Origin: Nitrospirota bacterium
Lineage (GTDB): Bacteria; Nitrospirota; Thermodesulfovibrionia; Thermodesulfovibrionales; Magnetobacteriaceae
Assembly (NCBI GenBank): GCA_015233015.1
Contig: JADFYO010000005.1
Span: 31,645 to 95,644, forward strand
Reading direction: 5' to 3'
DNA: 64,000 nucleotides
Below, in pieces: positions 25,155 through 32,804 of the stretch. The position numbers were made by a program, and so were the translations under genes. The notes beneath the pieces are model-generated. The model had not been told where the DNA came from, ran no database searches, and saw only the letters and a list, made by a program, of their open reading frames with translations. Each line of letters begins with the position of its first letter. Position 1 is the first letter of the stretch.

Positions 25155-25571
25155 ATGAGTGACTTCAACTGCAAGTTAGAACCAAACCCGCAAGGGCGGC
25201 TTAAGATATGGGAAAAGCCGATGAGCGGCCACCCTTACGTAATAGGGGCGGACGTAGCGGAGGGCCTTGAGCATGGGGACTTCTCGCCGCTCTTACCGCC
25301 TGGGTTTAACGAGGGCGGGCAGGATGTTGATGTCGGCGATGCCCATACCCTGCAAACCCCAAAGGATGCCCAAATCCCTGCCTCAACAACGGCTGATATA
25401 TCGCATTATGAGGCCAAAATTAAGGAACATGAGCAGCTTAAAGAACGGCAGGACAACCGGATAAGGGAACTGGAAGAGCAATACAAGAAGACGGCGGCTA
25501 ATCAAGTTGGCGACTGGAGAGATAAGGGGCAGTTTCTGAAGACGTCAGCGCCGGACGCGATAAGCATATAA
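25155..25571 (+). CDS. fusion of terminase nuclease start with a scaffold-like coiled-coil protein
   Basis: This 138-residue frame begins with terminase sequence (GHPYVIGADVAEGLEHGDFS, the nuclease-domain start). After about residue 52 it switches to a different protein with a coiled coil (about 85-120, EAKIKEHEQLKERQDNRIRE) like phage scaffolding proteins. The switch implies a deletion that removed the rest of terminase and the portal gene, which is otherwise absent from the module. It is unlikely to be functional and could equally be called a pseudogene. Confidence 0.6.
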   Translation: MSDFNCKLEPNPQGRLKIWEKPMSGHPYVIGADVAEGLEHGDFSPLLPPGFNEGGQDVDVGDAHTLQTPKDAQIPASTTADISHYEAKIKEHEQLKERQDNRIRELEEQYKKTAANQVGDWRDKGQFLKTSAPDAISI

Positions 25572-25669
25572 GACAGCTGGTTCATCAACCGTGAATCATC
25601 GCTTCCCGGCGATTTATATAAATTGATCGGCGTCCCATGGTTTAATGACGATACAATCTATCTGCGGCA

Positions 25670-26299
25670 ATGTCGATAAATCCCTCATTGGACAAGGTTG
25701 AACAGTGGCAGACTGACATAGACTATTTCAATGTCTGGGCGGACGATGCGACACATCAGACCAAAATAAAGGTCGAGCTTGACATATTCGCAACGATTCC
25801 GGCTATGGTAGATCCATTGAATCAAGGTTCGGTAGCCGGGGCTATTTCTGAAAGTATCAACCTTGGCAAGCCGGGCACTCCTACCCAGATAACGAAAAAC
25901 AACGTGCTGGACTACATCCTGGACTGCGGCACTGTTTTGGATGAGTACAATATATCGCAAACCGACAGGTGGTTTATTATGCCCGCATGGATGGCGGCAA
26001 TGTGTAAGAAGTCTGATCTTGAGGATGCCGTGTCTCCTCTGCGTAATGGCCGCATTGGCAATATCGATACCTTTGAAGTCTATGTCAGCAACTTGCTATC
26101 TTCAACCGTAGAAGGCGGCACCAGATGCTTTAACGTCCTGTTTGGTCATAAATCAGCCTTGACCTTCGCCGGACAGACCATCAATATGGAGATGCTGCTG
26201 GGGGAAAGTTCATACGGTACGCTGGTGCGCGGCCTGCAAATCTATGGCTATAACATTATTAAGCCGGACGCAATAGGCTTGATGTACGTCAGCAGATAA
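25670..26299 (+). CDS. phage major capsid protein, probably N-terminally incomplete
   Basis: The 209 residues resemble the C-terminal two thirds of P22-type coat proteins. Recognisable segments are DYFNVWADDATHQTKIKVEL, VLDYILDCGTVLDE, RWFIMPAWMAAMCKKSDL and NGRIGNIDTFEVYVSNLL. Full-length relatives are about 300 residues or more. The upstream region (25571-25669) has related sequence (WFINRESSLPGDLYKLIG) out of frame, so the gene is probably truncated by frameshift. The downstream adaptor gene overlaps its stop as TAATG. Confidence 0.75.
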   Translation: MSINPSLDKVEQWQTDIDYFNVWADDATHQTKIKVELDIFATIPAMVDPLNQGSVAGAISESINLGKPGTPTQITKNNVLDYILDCGTVLDEYNISQTDRWFIMPAWMAAMCKKSDLEDAVSPLRNGRIGNIDTFEVYVSNLLSSTVEGGTRCFNVLFGHKSALTFAGQTINMEMLLGESSYGTLVRGLQIYGYNIIKPDAIGLMYVSR

Positions 26300-26973
26300 T
26301 GACGTTCGCTGAGATTGTAAAACTTTCACGGGCAAGGCTTCGCGACCCGGAACCGGGGACTTATTATGCTGACGATGAGCTGGTTGTTATGCTTAACGAC
26401 ACGATAAATGAGTTCTGCCGCAATACGCTTTGCCTCGAGGACTCGCAGACGGCGGAGATTTGCTCGATACTTGCTGTTGAGGGACAGGCGTATTACGAGC
26501 TTGAAAGCCGGATTATCTATGTTGCGCGGGTATATCTGACAGGTTATTATCCGCTTGACAAGGTTAATCGCTACGACCTTGACGCGTGATATTAACGGTG
26601 GGAAGCAGATCAGGATAGGCCGCGGGCATATATAGCAGACATGGAGAGCCAGCAGATACGGCTATATCCCGTACCTGACAACAATTACCAGCTTGCACTG
26701 ACCGTATTTCGCATACCGCTTATCCCTATGACGAAAGACTACCCTGACAGGCAGCCCGAAGTTAATGGCCGCCATCACTACAGTTTGATAGACGGGCTTG
26801 TGGCGCGGGCGTATCAGACAATCGATCCCGATACGTATGACCCTGCTTTCTATCAGCTTCACCTGACAAAGTGGCGGGATTATGTAGAGAGGATAAAACA
26901 GGAGATGTTGTGTGCTTTGAGAGCGAACGAGGGCTTTGCCGCATCACAACAGGCGGGCAGTTTGAGAATATGA
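26299..26973 (+). pseudogene. phage head-tail adaptor-type gene interrupted by two in-frame stops
   Basis: One frame of about 224 codons shows the layout of podovirus-like adaptor proteins: TFAEIVKLSRARLRD...YYADDELVVMLNDTINEF near the start, and ESQQIRLYPVPDNNY...DGLVARAYQ...FYQLHLTKWRDYVERIK near the end. TGA and TAA stops at 26587-26595 split it into a 96-residue N-part and a part starting at ATG 26641. Sequence on both sides of the stops is in the same frame. It is decayed unless restarted translation yields two pieces. Confidence 0.75.
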
Positions 26974-27149
26974 CTGACGGCGTGGTCTATTTCGACGCAG
27001 GTGAAATAGGAGCGGGATATTTTCGGGAACAGGACGGCATTGAGCAGTTCATAGTTACGCTGGGCCAGATAGTTAAAACAGGTGAATGGGACGCCTACGA
27101 ACAGCGTATTGACGTCGGGCTGGACCTGCCGCAATTAATAATGAAATAA
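26970..27149 (+). CDS. small phage structural or accessory protein, 59 aa
   Basis: The ATG overlaps the preceding stop (ATGA), as expected for coupled phage morphogenesis genes. The protein starts MTDGVVYFDAGEIGAG and is acidic. No family is recognised. Two compact hairpins follow its stop. Confidence 0.55.
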   Translation: MTDGVVYFDAGEIGAGYFREQDGIEQFIVTLGQIVKTGEWDAYEQRIDVGLDLPQLIMK

Positions 27150-27183
27150 GCGGCCATAGGCCGCCGCTTGGGGCTTGCCCCAA
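27150..27183. terminator. two tandem compact hairpins
   Basis: GCGGCC-ATA-GGCCGC (27150-27164) and TTGGGGC-TT-GCCCCAA (27168-27183) are perfect stems with very short loops between two phage genes. There is no T run, so they may be RNA-processing or stabilising structures rather than terminators. Confidence 0.45.
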
Positions 27184-27205
27184 AACGATACAAAGGAGGT
27201 AACTT

Positions 27206-27607
27206 ATGTCAGTAAAAGACTTAACAGACGACATAGCCGTAGTGCCGGCAAGCGGATTAAACCGTTTATACCGGCTGTTAAATACCATCGATTTCAGCGT
27301 TACTAATGTCAACGCCGCGGATGTCGTTGACGTTCTGGCCGTTCCGTCAAATACGTGTGTCAAGGACGTCTTCGTAGTTGTAAACACGCCGGAGGGTTCA
27401 ACGGCCACGGCCACGGTAAACGACTACACCACCAGTCCGGCGTATATCTCGAGCGTGAACATAAATTCTCTTGGTACAACGCAGGACAGTCTTACCAAAG
27501 GTCGGACTTATACGCAGCAGCATAACCTTCACTTCGTGCCGGCAAACAATCTTGCCAATGCCAATGTAACGTTTATAGCATTCTGTGAAGACCTGAATGA
27601 CAACTAA
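27206..27607 (+). CDS. phage head-decoration or fibre-like protein, 133 aa
   Basis: The protein is beta-rich and polar, with segments such as DFSVTNVNAADVVDVLAVPSNT and a C-terminal TFIAFCEDLN. This style is seen in phage decoration or head-fibre proteins encoded after the adaptor gene. The family is not certain. AAAGGAGG lies seven bases before the ATG, which supports the start and strong translation. Confidence 0.6.
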   Translation: MSVKDLTDDIAVVPASGLNRLYRLLNTIDFSVTNVNAADVVDVLAVPSNTCVKDVFVVVNTPEGSTATATVNDYTTSPAYISSVNINSLGTTQDSLTKGRTYTQQHNLHFVPANNLANANVTFIAFCEDLNDN

Positions 27608-27610
27608 TCA

Positions 27611-27631
27611 AAGGGGGCCTTGTGCCCCCTT
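27611..27631 (+). terminator. hairpin after the decoration gene
   Basis: A perfect 8-bp GC-rich stem AAGGGGGC/GCCCCCTT encloses a five-base loop and sits between this gene and the convergent coiled-coil gene. It lacks a clear T run. Confidence 0.5.
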
Positions 27632-27652
27632 AGGTCTTGGAAGACGAGGGGG

Positions 27653-28006
27653 TTACTTAACTACCATGAATTTAATGATGGCAATAAATGCGGCTATTTG
27701 GCCTATCCAGAAGAGGAACATCCATTTGATATTCTCTTTGCCGGATTTCTCTACCTCAGAACGTACTTTTTCTATCTCAACGCGCAATTTACCTGTTTCG
27801 TCTGTGATGCGCTCGTTGACTTTGCTGATCTCAAGCCGTAGTTTGCCTGATTCCTCAGACATCCGCCGTTCAAACCGCTCTTCGGCGATAGCGATGGCGT
27901 CTTTCCTTGCCCCTAAGTCTATGTCATTGATAAGCACGGCAAAGTCTTCGCTGGCCGCATCTCCGAGACGCTCTCTTATCGAACGAGGTATCGTTATCAC
28001 ACTCAT
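27653..28006 (-). CDS. coiled-coil protein with C-terminal membrane anchor (DUF1640/CCDC90-like)
   Basis: A 117-residue protein. The N-terminus MSVITIPRSIRERLGD is followed by a coiled coil (about 30-90) with repeated RRMSEESGKLRLEI/ERITDETGKLRVEI units. One transmembrane helix lies at the end (about 95-115, MFLFWIGQIAAFIAIIKF). It is a paralogue of the gene at 63608. It is opposite to all other structural genes of the phage module, so it is an extra gene of the 'moron' kind. Its promoter is placed for a leaderless message. Confidence 0.75.
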   Translation of the reverse strand: MSVITIPRSIRERLGDAASEDFAVLINDIDLGARKDAIAIAEERFERRMSEESGKLRLEISKVNERITDETGKLRVEIEKVRSEVEKSGKENIKWMFLFWIGQIAAFIAIIKFMVVK

Positions 28007-28012
28007 GCCTTT

Positions 28013-28041
28013 ACAGTATCACATTAAAGAAATCTTGTCAA
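28013..28041 (-). promoter_or_regulatory. leaderless-type promoter of the coiled-coil gene
   Basis: TTGACA and TACTGT are 17 bases apart, and the -10 box ends six bases before the ATG (AAAGGC-ATG). The arrangement and much of the sequence (TTGACAAGATTT ... TRYTGTAAAGRCATG) recur in front of the paralogue at 63608. Confidence 0.7.
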
Positions 28042-28056
28042 CTTATAGGGGTAACA

Positions 28057-29904
28057 ATGTCTGACGCATTCGGAAGCTCGACACAGCAAAACATATTAAC
28101 CGGCGGCGACGGCGCTCAGCTCTACGGCTGGTATGCCGAAAATACTGCAAACACAACCGTCTTCGATGTAAATAACGCATCTGGCAGCGGTGCGGCCAAT
28201 TGCCTGCAGATGACGTTTCCAAGCATGACCTATACGGATGCGGGAATACCGTTCTTTTACAGAAAACTCGAGGGCGATTTTGATGTAAACACAAAAATTC
28301 AGGCATATATGCCTTGGGCAATGGGTGGTCTGATAGTAAAAGATGAGCTTGTTAATCCGGGGCACTTGAACTATGTCAAGATTGATATGGACGGGGCAGA
28401 AAATCTGTTATGGTATAACGTAACGAATGATTCTGTAACAAATTCAGGGTCAGGGGCAAGCGGCAATTACCTGCGTATAAATCGCACAGGGAATGTATTC
28501 ACGATTTATAGCAGCACTAATGGAAGCAGCTGGACACAACAAGCGCAATGGACAAGGGGCGATTTCTCATCGATGGTCTATGTCGGGCTTCATGGATGGG
28601 GAGCACCCGGCCACGCGGGTGTATATAACCAATTCGCTTATTTCGACGGCACATATACGGACGCCGGCGGCAGTATAACGGCAACGGCCGCTGTAACCCT
28701 GCCGCTTCCAACTGTCGATGCCTCGAGTCTTTCAGCAGGCACTATCAGCTCCGCCGTGGCGCTGCCGCATTTTACGTCATCAGGATATGATTCCCAGACT
28801 GGAAACTTCTGCGATAACGCACTGCCGGTATTTCAGCTAGACGGGGAATTTGCGGCAGTAGGCGACGTTGAGTTCGATATGCCCGTATTTCAGATAGACA
28901 GTAGTACAACCAGTTCTAACCCCTGCGATGGCAAAATCAACATGGCCATGTTCGAAACGGCCGGATTAATCATAACCGGTACCGGTGCACAGGGCAATAT
29001 CGTCATGCCGGTATTCAGCGTTGACAGCCTTACGGCCCCTGCCGCGAACTTGCAGCTGCCGGTATTCTCTTCTGACAGCAAAGGTGCGGCCGGCAATATC
29101 GCGCGCTCCGATATAGTCTTACCAATCATCTTACCCAAGGGAACGATTATCACCAGCGCCCTTATATCGTCGAATATGGTCTTGCCGAGGTTCAGCCTGG
29201 ATAATTCATTTGAAACCGGCAAAACAGGACGTGCCACACTTTCAATGCCTGTGTTTTCGGAGCTTACCGCCCAAGGCGCCGCAGGCAATACCGCCGGCGC
29301 CGCAATCACTGTGTCAATGTTCAGCGGCATGACCAGGGGCTACGGCCAATATCTAGGCAAAGCGGTTAATAAACTGCCGCTCATTCTCATCGGGGGCGTC
29401 ATCGTCAGCGATGATTTCATGTCAATGGATGTGAAATTGGAAGTCGCCCAACCCCCGATCACGACGATCGTCATTAACACGCGCACAAAGGCCGTTACAT
29501 ATTACGATAACTTCGCATTCAACTCATATAGCCGCCACGACAGTTTTACGCACTTAGGGGCTAATTCAAGCGGCATATTTGCCCTCGAGGGAGATACCGA
29601 TAACGGGCAGCCGATTACCTGTATGATGCAGACAGGCATAAACGATTTCGGAGAGCCGAACTTAAAACAGATATTAAATGCCTACTTCCACGCACAGGCG
29701 GACGAATTGCCGGTTACCTTCAAGGCAATAGCCGATGGCGGGACTGAGAGGACTTATCAGTTTATCCCAGGTAAGCGCACATCGAGGATAACTATGAGCC
29801 GCGGAGACATCGGCCGCCACTGGGAATTCAAAGTGGAGGGCACGGCCCCGCTTGAGATAAACAGTATTCAGGCCGCCGTAACGGCTTTAAGGAGGATAAG
29901 ATAG
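28057..29904 (+). CDS. phage tail-fibre-like protein with ConA/LamG-type N-domain
   Basis: This 615-residue protein starts with a jelly-roll domain (about 1-215; FFYRKLEGDFDVNTKIQ, WAMGGLIVKDE, YLRINRTGNVFTIYSS, YVGLHGWG) resembling DUF1349/LamG-type sugar-binding modules. A middle part (about 225-450) is made of loosely repeated units with the core (L/M)PVF(S/Q)(V/L)DS. The C-terminus (about 465-615) includes a distal tail-type domain. It probably forms a tail fibre or receptor-binding protein. GGGG lies seven bases before the ATG. Its stop is adjacent to the next start. Confidence 0.65.
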   Translation: MSDAFGSSTQQNILTGGDGAQLYGWYAENTANTTVFDVNNASGSGAANCLQMTFPSMTYTDAGIPFFYRKLEGDFDVNTKIQAYMPWAMGGLIVKDELVNPGHLNYVKIDMDGAENLLWYNVTNDSVTNSGSGASGNYLRINRTGNVFTIYSSTNGSSWTQQAQWTRGDFSSMVYVGLHGWGAPGHAGVYNQFAYFDGTYTDAGGSITATAAVTLPLPTVDASSLSAGTISSAVALPHFTSSGYDSQTGNFCDNALPVFQLDGEFAAVGDVEFDMPVFQIDSSTTSSNPCDGKINMAMFETAGLIITGTGAQGNIVMPVFSVDSLTAPAANLQLPVFSSDSKGAAGNIARSDIVLPIILPKGTIITSALISSNMVLPRFSLDNSFETGKTGRATLSMPVFSELTAQGAAGNTAGAAITVSMFSGMTRGYGQYLGKAVNKLPLILIGGVIVSDDFMSMDVKLEVAQPPITTIVINTRTKAVTYYDNFAFNSYSRHDSFTHLGANSSGIFALEGDTDNGQPITCMMQTGINDFGEPNLKQILNAYFHAQADELPVTFKAIADGGTERTYQFIPGKRTSRITMSRGDIGRHWEFKVEGTAPLEINSIQAAVTALRRIR

Positions 29905-31767
29905 ATGGCCACAAGTCCTGGCGCAATTATAAGCAGTCAATCCAACACAACCACAACAACTACTGATCCGGGTGTAATTTTTAAAAACGCCTACAGTCAA
30001 TCTAACACAACTATTGCGTCGGCGCAATCGTACGCTGAGCGGCTGGCCCAGCTTGCCGAGGTAAAAATAACGCTTGACGATATTCCCACTATGGATTTAG
30101 GCGCCCTCGATGAGATGATGAGTACGCTCGATAACATCCTGAACAATCAGCCCTCGATGGCCAAACTTACAGATTCAAGCAAGTACGACAGCCCGGCAGA
30201 CCCGGGCAGTATCGATGTTGGAGATATGGGACAGATAGACGTTCCGGATTTTACAGACGCCGTACCTACGCCGGACTTTCCACAGCCGGTGAGCATAGCC
30301 CAGCCTGACGCGCCGACAAATAAATATAGTCCCGGCTCATACACGATACCGGCTAAACCGAACTACAATATGCCTACGGCGCCACAAATCAAGGAATTGA
30401 TATATCCCGACGTCCCGCTGTTTGAATATCCCGATTACCTTGACAAAGAACCGGTTAACGATATAGGTGAGCCGGTCAATTTGTTTAAATACGATGAGGC
30501 GGCATTTGACTCGGCTCTTCAATCGCCAGTCGTAGCCGCTCTCCTAAAGGACATAGCGGGCGGTCTTGTCCCGGATGAGGAGCTTGATTATGGCCTTGCC
30601 GTATCACGCATAGACAACGAAGTCAGGAAATCGGTTGCCGATATAAAGAGACAGTTCACGTCGTCCGGCTTTTCTATGCCTACGGGGGCGATGATGTCGG
30701 CTGTGAAGGCAACGCTTCAAAACGCCGCAAATCAGAAGATAACGGAGGCCGGCGGCCATGCCCTGAAAATCTCCGGCCTCAAGATAGAAAACAGAAAGAC
30801 CGCGATGGGTAACGCTATCCAATATGAAACGGTCTTGCGGCAATTCTTTGGCGCGGTATGGGAACGCGCCCTGAAGGCGGCTCAATACTTAAATGAAGCA
30901 GGCATGGAGATATTTAAGGGGCGCATCGAGCGTTACAACGCTAAGGTCAGCGCCTGGTCGATAGGCGCGCAGGTTTACGCGGAGAGGATGAAGGCTTTGA
31001 CAATTAAGGCCGAGGTCTATACGGCGCAGCTTAAAGGAGTGGAGATACAGTCTGAAGTTCAGAAGACGTCTGTGGAGCTGTATAACGCGCAGATGGGCGC
31101 AATCGAGACGCAGATGAAGATATTCCAGTCTGAACTGGAGGCAGTAAAGACTGCCCTTGAAATCGACTATAAGGCTCTTCAGGCATACTCAGTCGAGGTA
31201 GAGGCCTTTAAAGGGTTGAATCAGGCCAATGAGGTGCAAATAAAGGCGTATGAGGCGCAGGTAAGCGCGGAGAATCTTAAGTTAGAGCCATACAAGCTGT
31301 CATTATCGACACAGGCGGCGAAGACGGAGACGGCTAAGGTGAAGGCGCAGATAAGCGCTGAAAATCTGAAGGCCAACACAGAGAAGGCCAAGCTCAAGGT
31401 TCAAAAATACGCAACAGACATACAGAAATATCACGCGGAAGTCGAACACAATATGACCTTCATGCAGAGGCAGATTGAGAAGTACCAGGGCGATATAAGC
31501 TCGTTCAACGCCAAAGGATATATAACCGAAAGGGCTTACAATATGCTTTATGAGGTTAGGAAGGCCAATAAAGGGTATGACATAGAGAAGGCCAGATTTG
31601 GCCTGCAAAAGAGCGAACTGGAGATGAGGCAGCAGGTTAACCAGTTTGATCTGAAGATGCGGGCAAATATTGCCATAGCGGATGTATACAAGAACCTTGC
31701 CGCCGGTTATCTCTCAGCGATTAACGCAATCGCTATGGTAAGTACAAGCACAACTAAAAAAGGTTAA
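29905..31767 (+). CDS. phage coiled-coil structural/ejection-like protein, 620 aa
   Basis: It starts one base after the preceding stop. The N-terminal 200 residues are Ser/Thr/Pro-rich (MATSPGAIISSQSNTTTT, PADPGSIDVGD). Residues 250-600 are almost entirely helical and Ala/Glu/Lys/Gln-rich, with long coiled coils (IETQMKIFQSELEAVKTALE). The C-terminal helix is hydrophobic (NLAAGYLSAINAIAMV). Position and style suit a DNA-ejection or internal virion protein. The family is not recognised. Confidence 0.6.
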   Translation: MATSPGAIISSQSNTTTTTTDPGVIFKNAYSQSNTTIASAQSYAERLAQLAEVKITLDDIPTMDLGALDEMMSTLDNILNNQPSMAKLTDSSKYDSPADPGSIDVGDMGQIDVPDFTDAVPTPDFPQPVSIAQPDAPTNKYSPGSYTIPAKPNYNMPTAPQIKELIYPDVPLFEYPDYLDKEPVNDIGEPVNLFKYDEAAFDSALQSPVVAALLKDIAGGLVPDEELDYGLAVSRIDNEVRKSVADIKRQFTSSGFSMPTGAMMSAVKATLQNAANQKITEAGGHALKISGLKIENRKTAMGNAIQYETVLRQFFGAVWERALKAAQYLNEAGMEIFKGRIERYNAKVSAWSIGAQVYAERMKALTIKAEVYTAQLKGVEIQSEVQKTSVELYNAQMGAIETQMKIFQSELEAVKTALEIDYKALQAYSVEVEAFKGLNQANEVQIKAYEAQVSAENLKLEPYKLSLSTQAAKTETAKVKAQISAENLKANTEKAKLKVQKYATDIQKYHAEVEHNMTFMQRQIEKYQGDISSFNAKGYITERAYNMLYEVRKANKGYDIEKARFGLQKSELEMRQQVNQFDLKMRANIAIADVYKNLAAGYLSAINAIAMVSTSTTKKG

Positions 31768-31781
31768 AGGAGATAAAGATT

Positions 31782-32792
31782 ATGGGTGTTTACGATTCCA
31801 ATGACGATTATGTAGATACCGATACAGGGCAGCATTACAGTTTGCCGGGTTTATCGGGTTCTCCAGACTTATCGGGGACAACGCCAGATATGCCAGTGCC
31901 TGATGATACGAGCGGCCATGGAGACCTGCCGCCTAAGACGGATATGACGCCAGGGCCTACGCCGGGGACAACTGGGCCGGACTTATCTGGGATGCTGCCG
32001 GACATGTCGGGGATACCAAAGACAACGCCGATGCCGGATAAGCCTTTGACAGTTGACGAGCATAACACACCCGGCCCGAATAGCCAAATGCCGGGCGCTA
32101 ATGACCCCTACGTGAAGAATCTCTACAAACAAAATGCCGACGCCACAGCCGCGGCGGTTGAGGCGCTCAAAAATATGCCGGCCTCTGTGGGCAGTTTCAG
32201 TATGGCCGGACTACAGGGATTGATGGGCAATGTTCTGAGGCTGGTACAGGGAATGGGCCAAAAGAATCTGGTAATGGCGGAATTAGAAAGGGCACAGCAG
32301 CAGCTTCAGGAACATGAGAGAAATCTGGGTTATAACGCCTATCATAGCTCTATAGCCGGTTCGAGACAGCAAGACGCCGATACTCGTGCAGCAAAAGAAC
32401 GAAGGGAGGCAGAACATCAGAAGGCAATGGACGCCCTTGAAACCCAATTTAAGAACAATAAAATTAGCAAAGATCAATACTTCATCGAAAAGGATAGATT
32501 GAAGGCTCAATTTCAGGCGCAACTGCTTAATCCGAATGCACAAGCCAACCCTCCGGCAAATGACAATTCAACGCCGTCAGGTACGCCGGCAGCGCCACCG
32601 GCAACCGGTGCTGCACCGGCACCATCGCCTACGCCAACACCAGCACCGGCAGGGCCAGGACAGGGGCAGAATCCTAATGTGTCTAAGTATGGCGCGGTTA
32701 TAGGAATGAAAATACTTCCTAACGGCCAGACCGTTTATGAACATGCCGGAGATCCCGGTAAATTCTATGACTGGAATGGAAATTCAGTATGA
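31782..32792 (+). CDS. phage Pro/Asp-rich protein with coiled coil, 336 aa
   Basis: The first 110 residues are low-complexity, with repeated GLSG.PDLSGTTPDMP units. A hydrophobic-helical segment follows (about 125-165, MAGLQGLMGNVLRLVQGMGQ), then a charged coiled coil (about 165-245), a PAPTP-rich linker (about 260-300) and a short C-terminal domain (YGAVIGMKILPNG...GKFYDWNGN). AAAGGAGAT precedes the start. It probably belongs to the same virion-internal group as its neighbours. Confidence 0.6.
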   Translation: MGVYDSNDDYVDTDTGQHYSLPGLSGSPDLSGTTPDMPVPDDTSGHGDLPPKTDMTPGPTPGTTGPDLSGMLPDMSGIPKTTPMPDKPLTVDEHNTPGPNSQMPGANDPYVKNLYKQNADATAAAVEALKNMPASVGSFSMAGLQGLMGNVLRLVQGMGQKNLVMAELERAQQQLQEHERNLGYNAYHSSIAGSRQQDADTRAAKERREAEHQKAMDALETQFKNNKISKDQYFIEKDRLKAQFQAQLLNPNAQANPPANDNSTPSGTPAAPPATGAAPAPSPTPTPAPAGPGQGQNPNVSKYGAVIGMKILPNGQTVYEHAGDPGKFYDWNGNSV

Positions 32793-32804
32793 TAGGAGCA
32801 ATAA

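Noticed and set aside
27597..28064. 155-residue plus-strand protein
   Set aside because: Opposite the coiled-coil gene, which has family similarity and a promoter.
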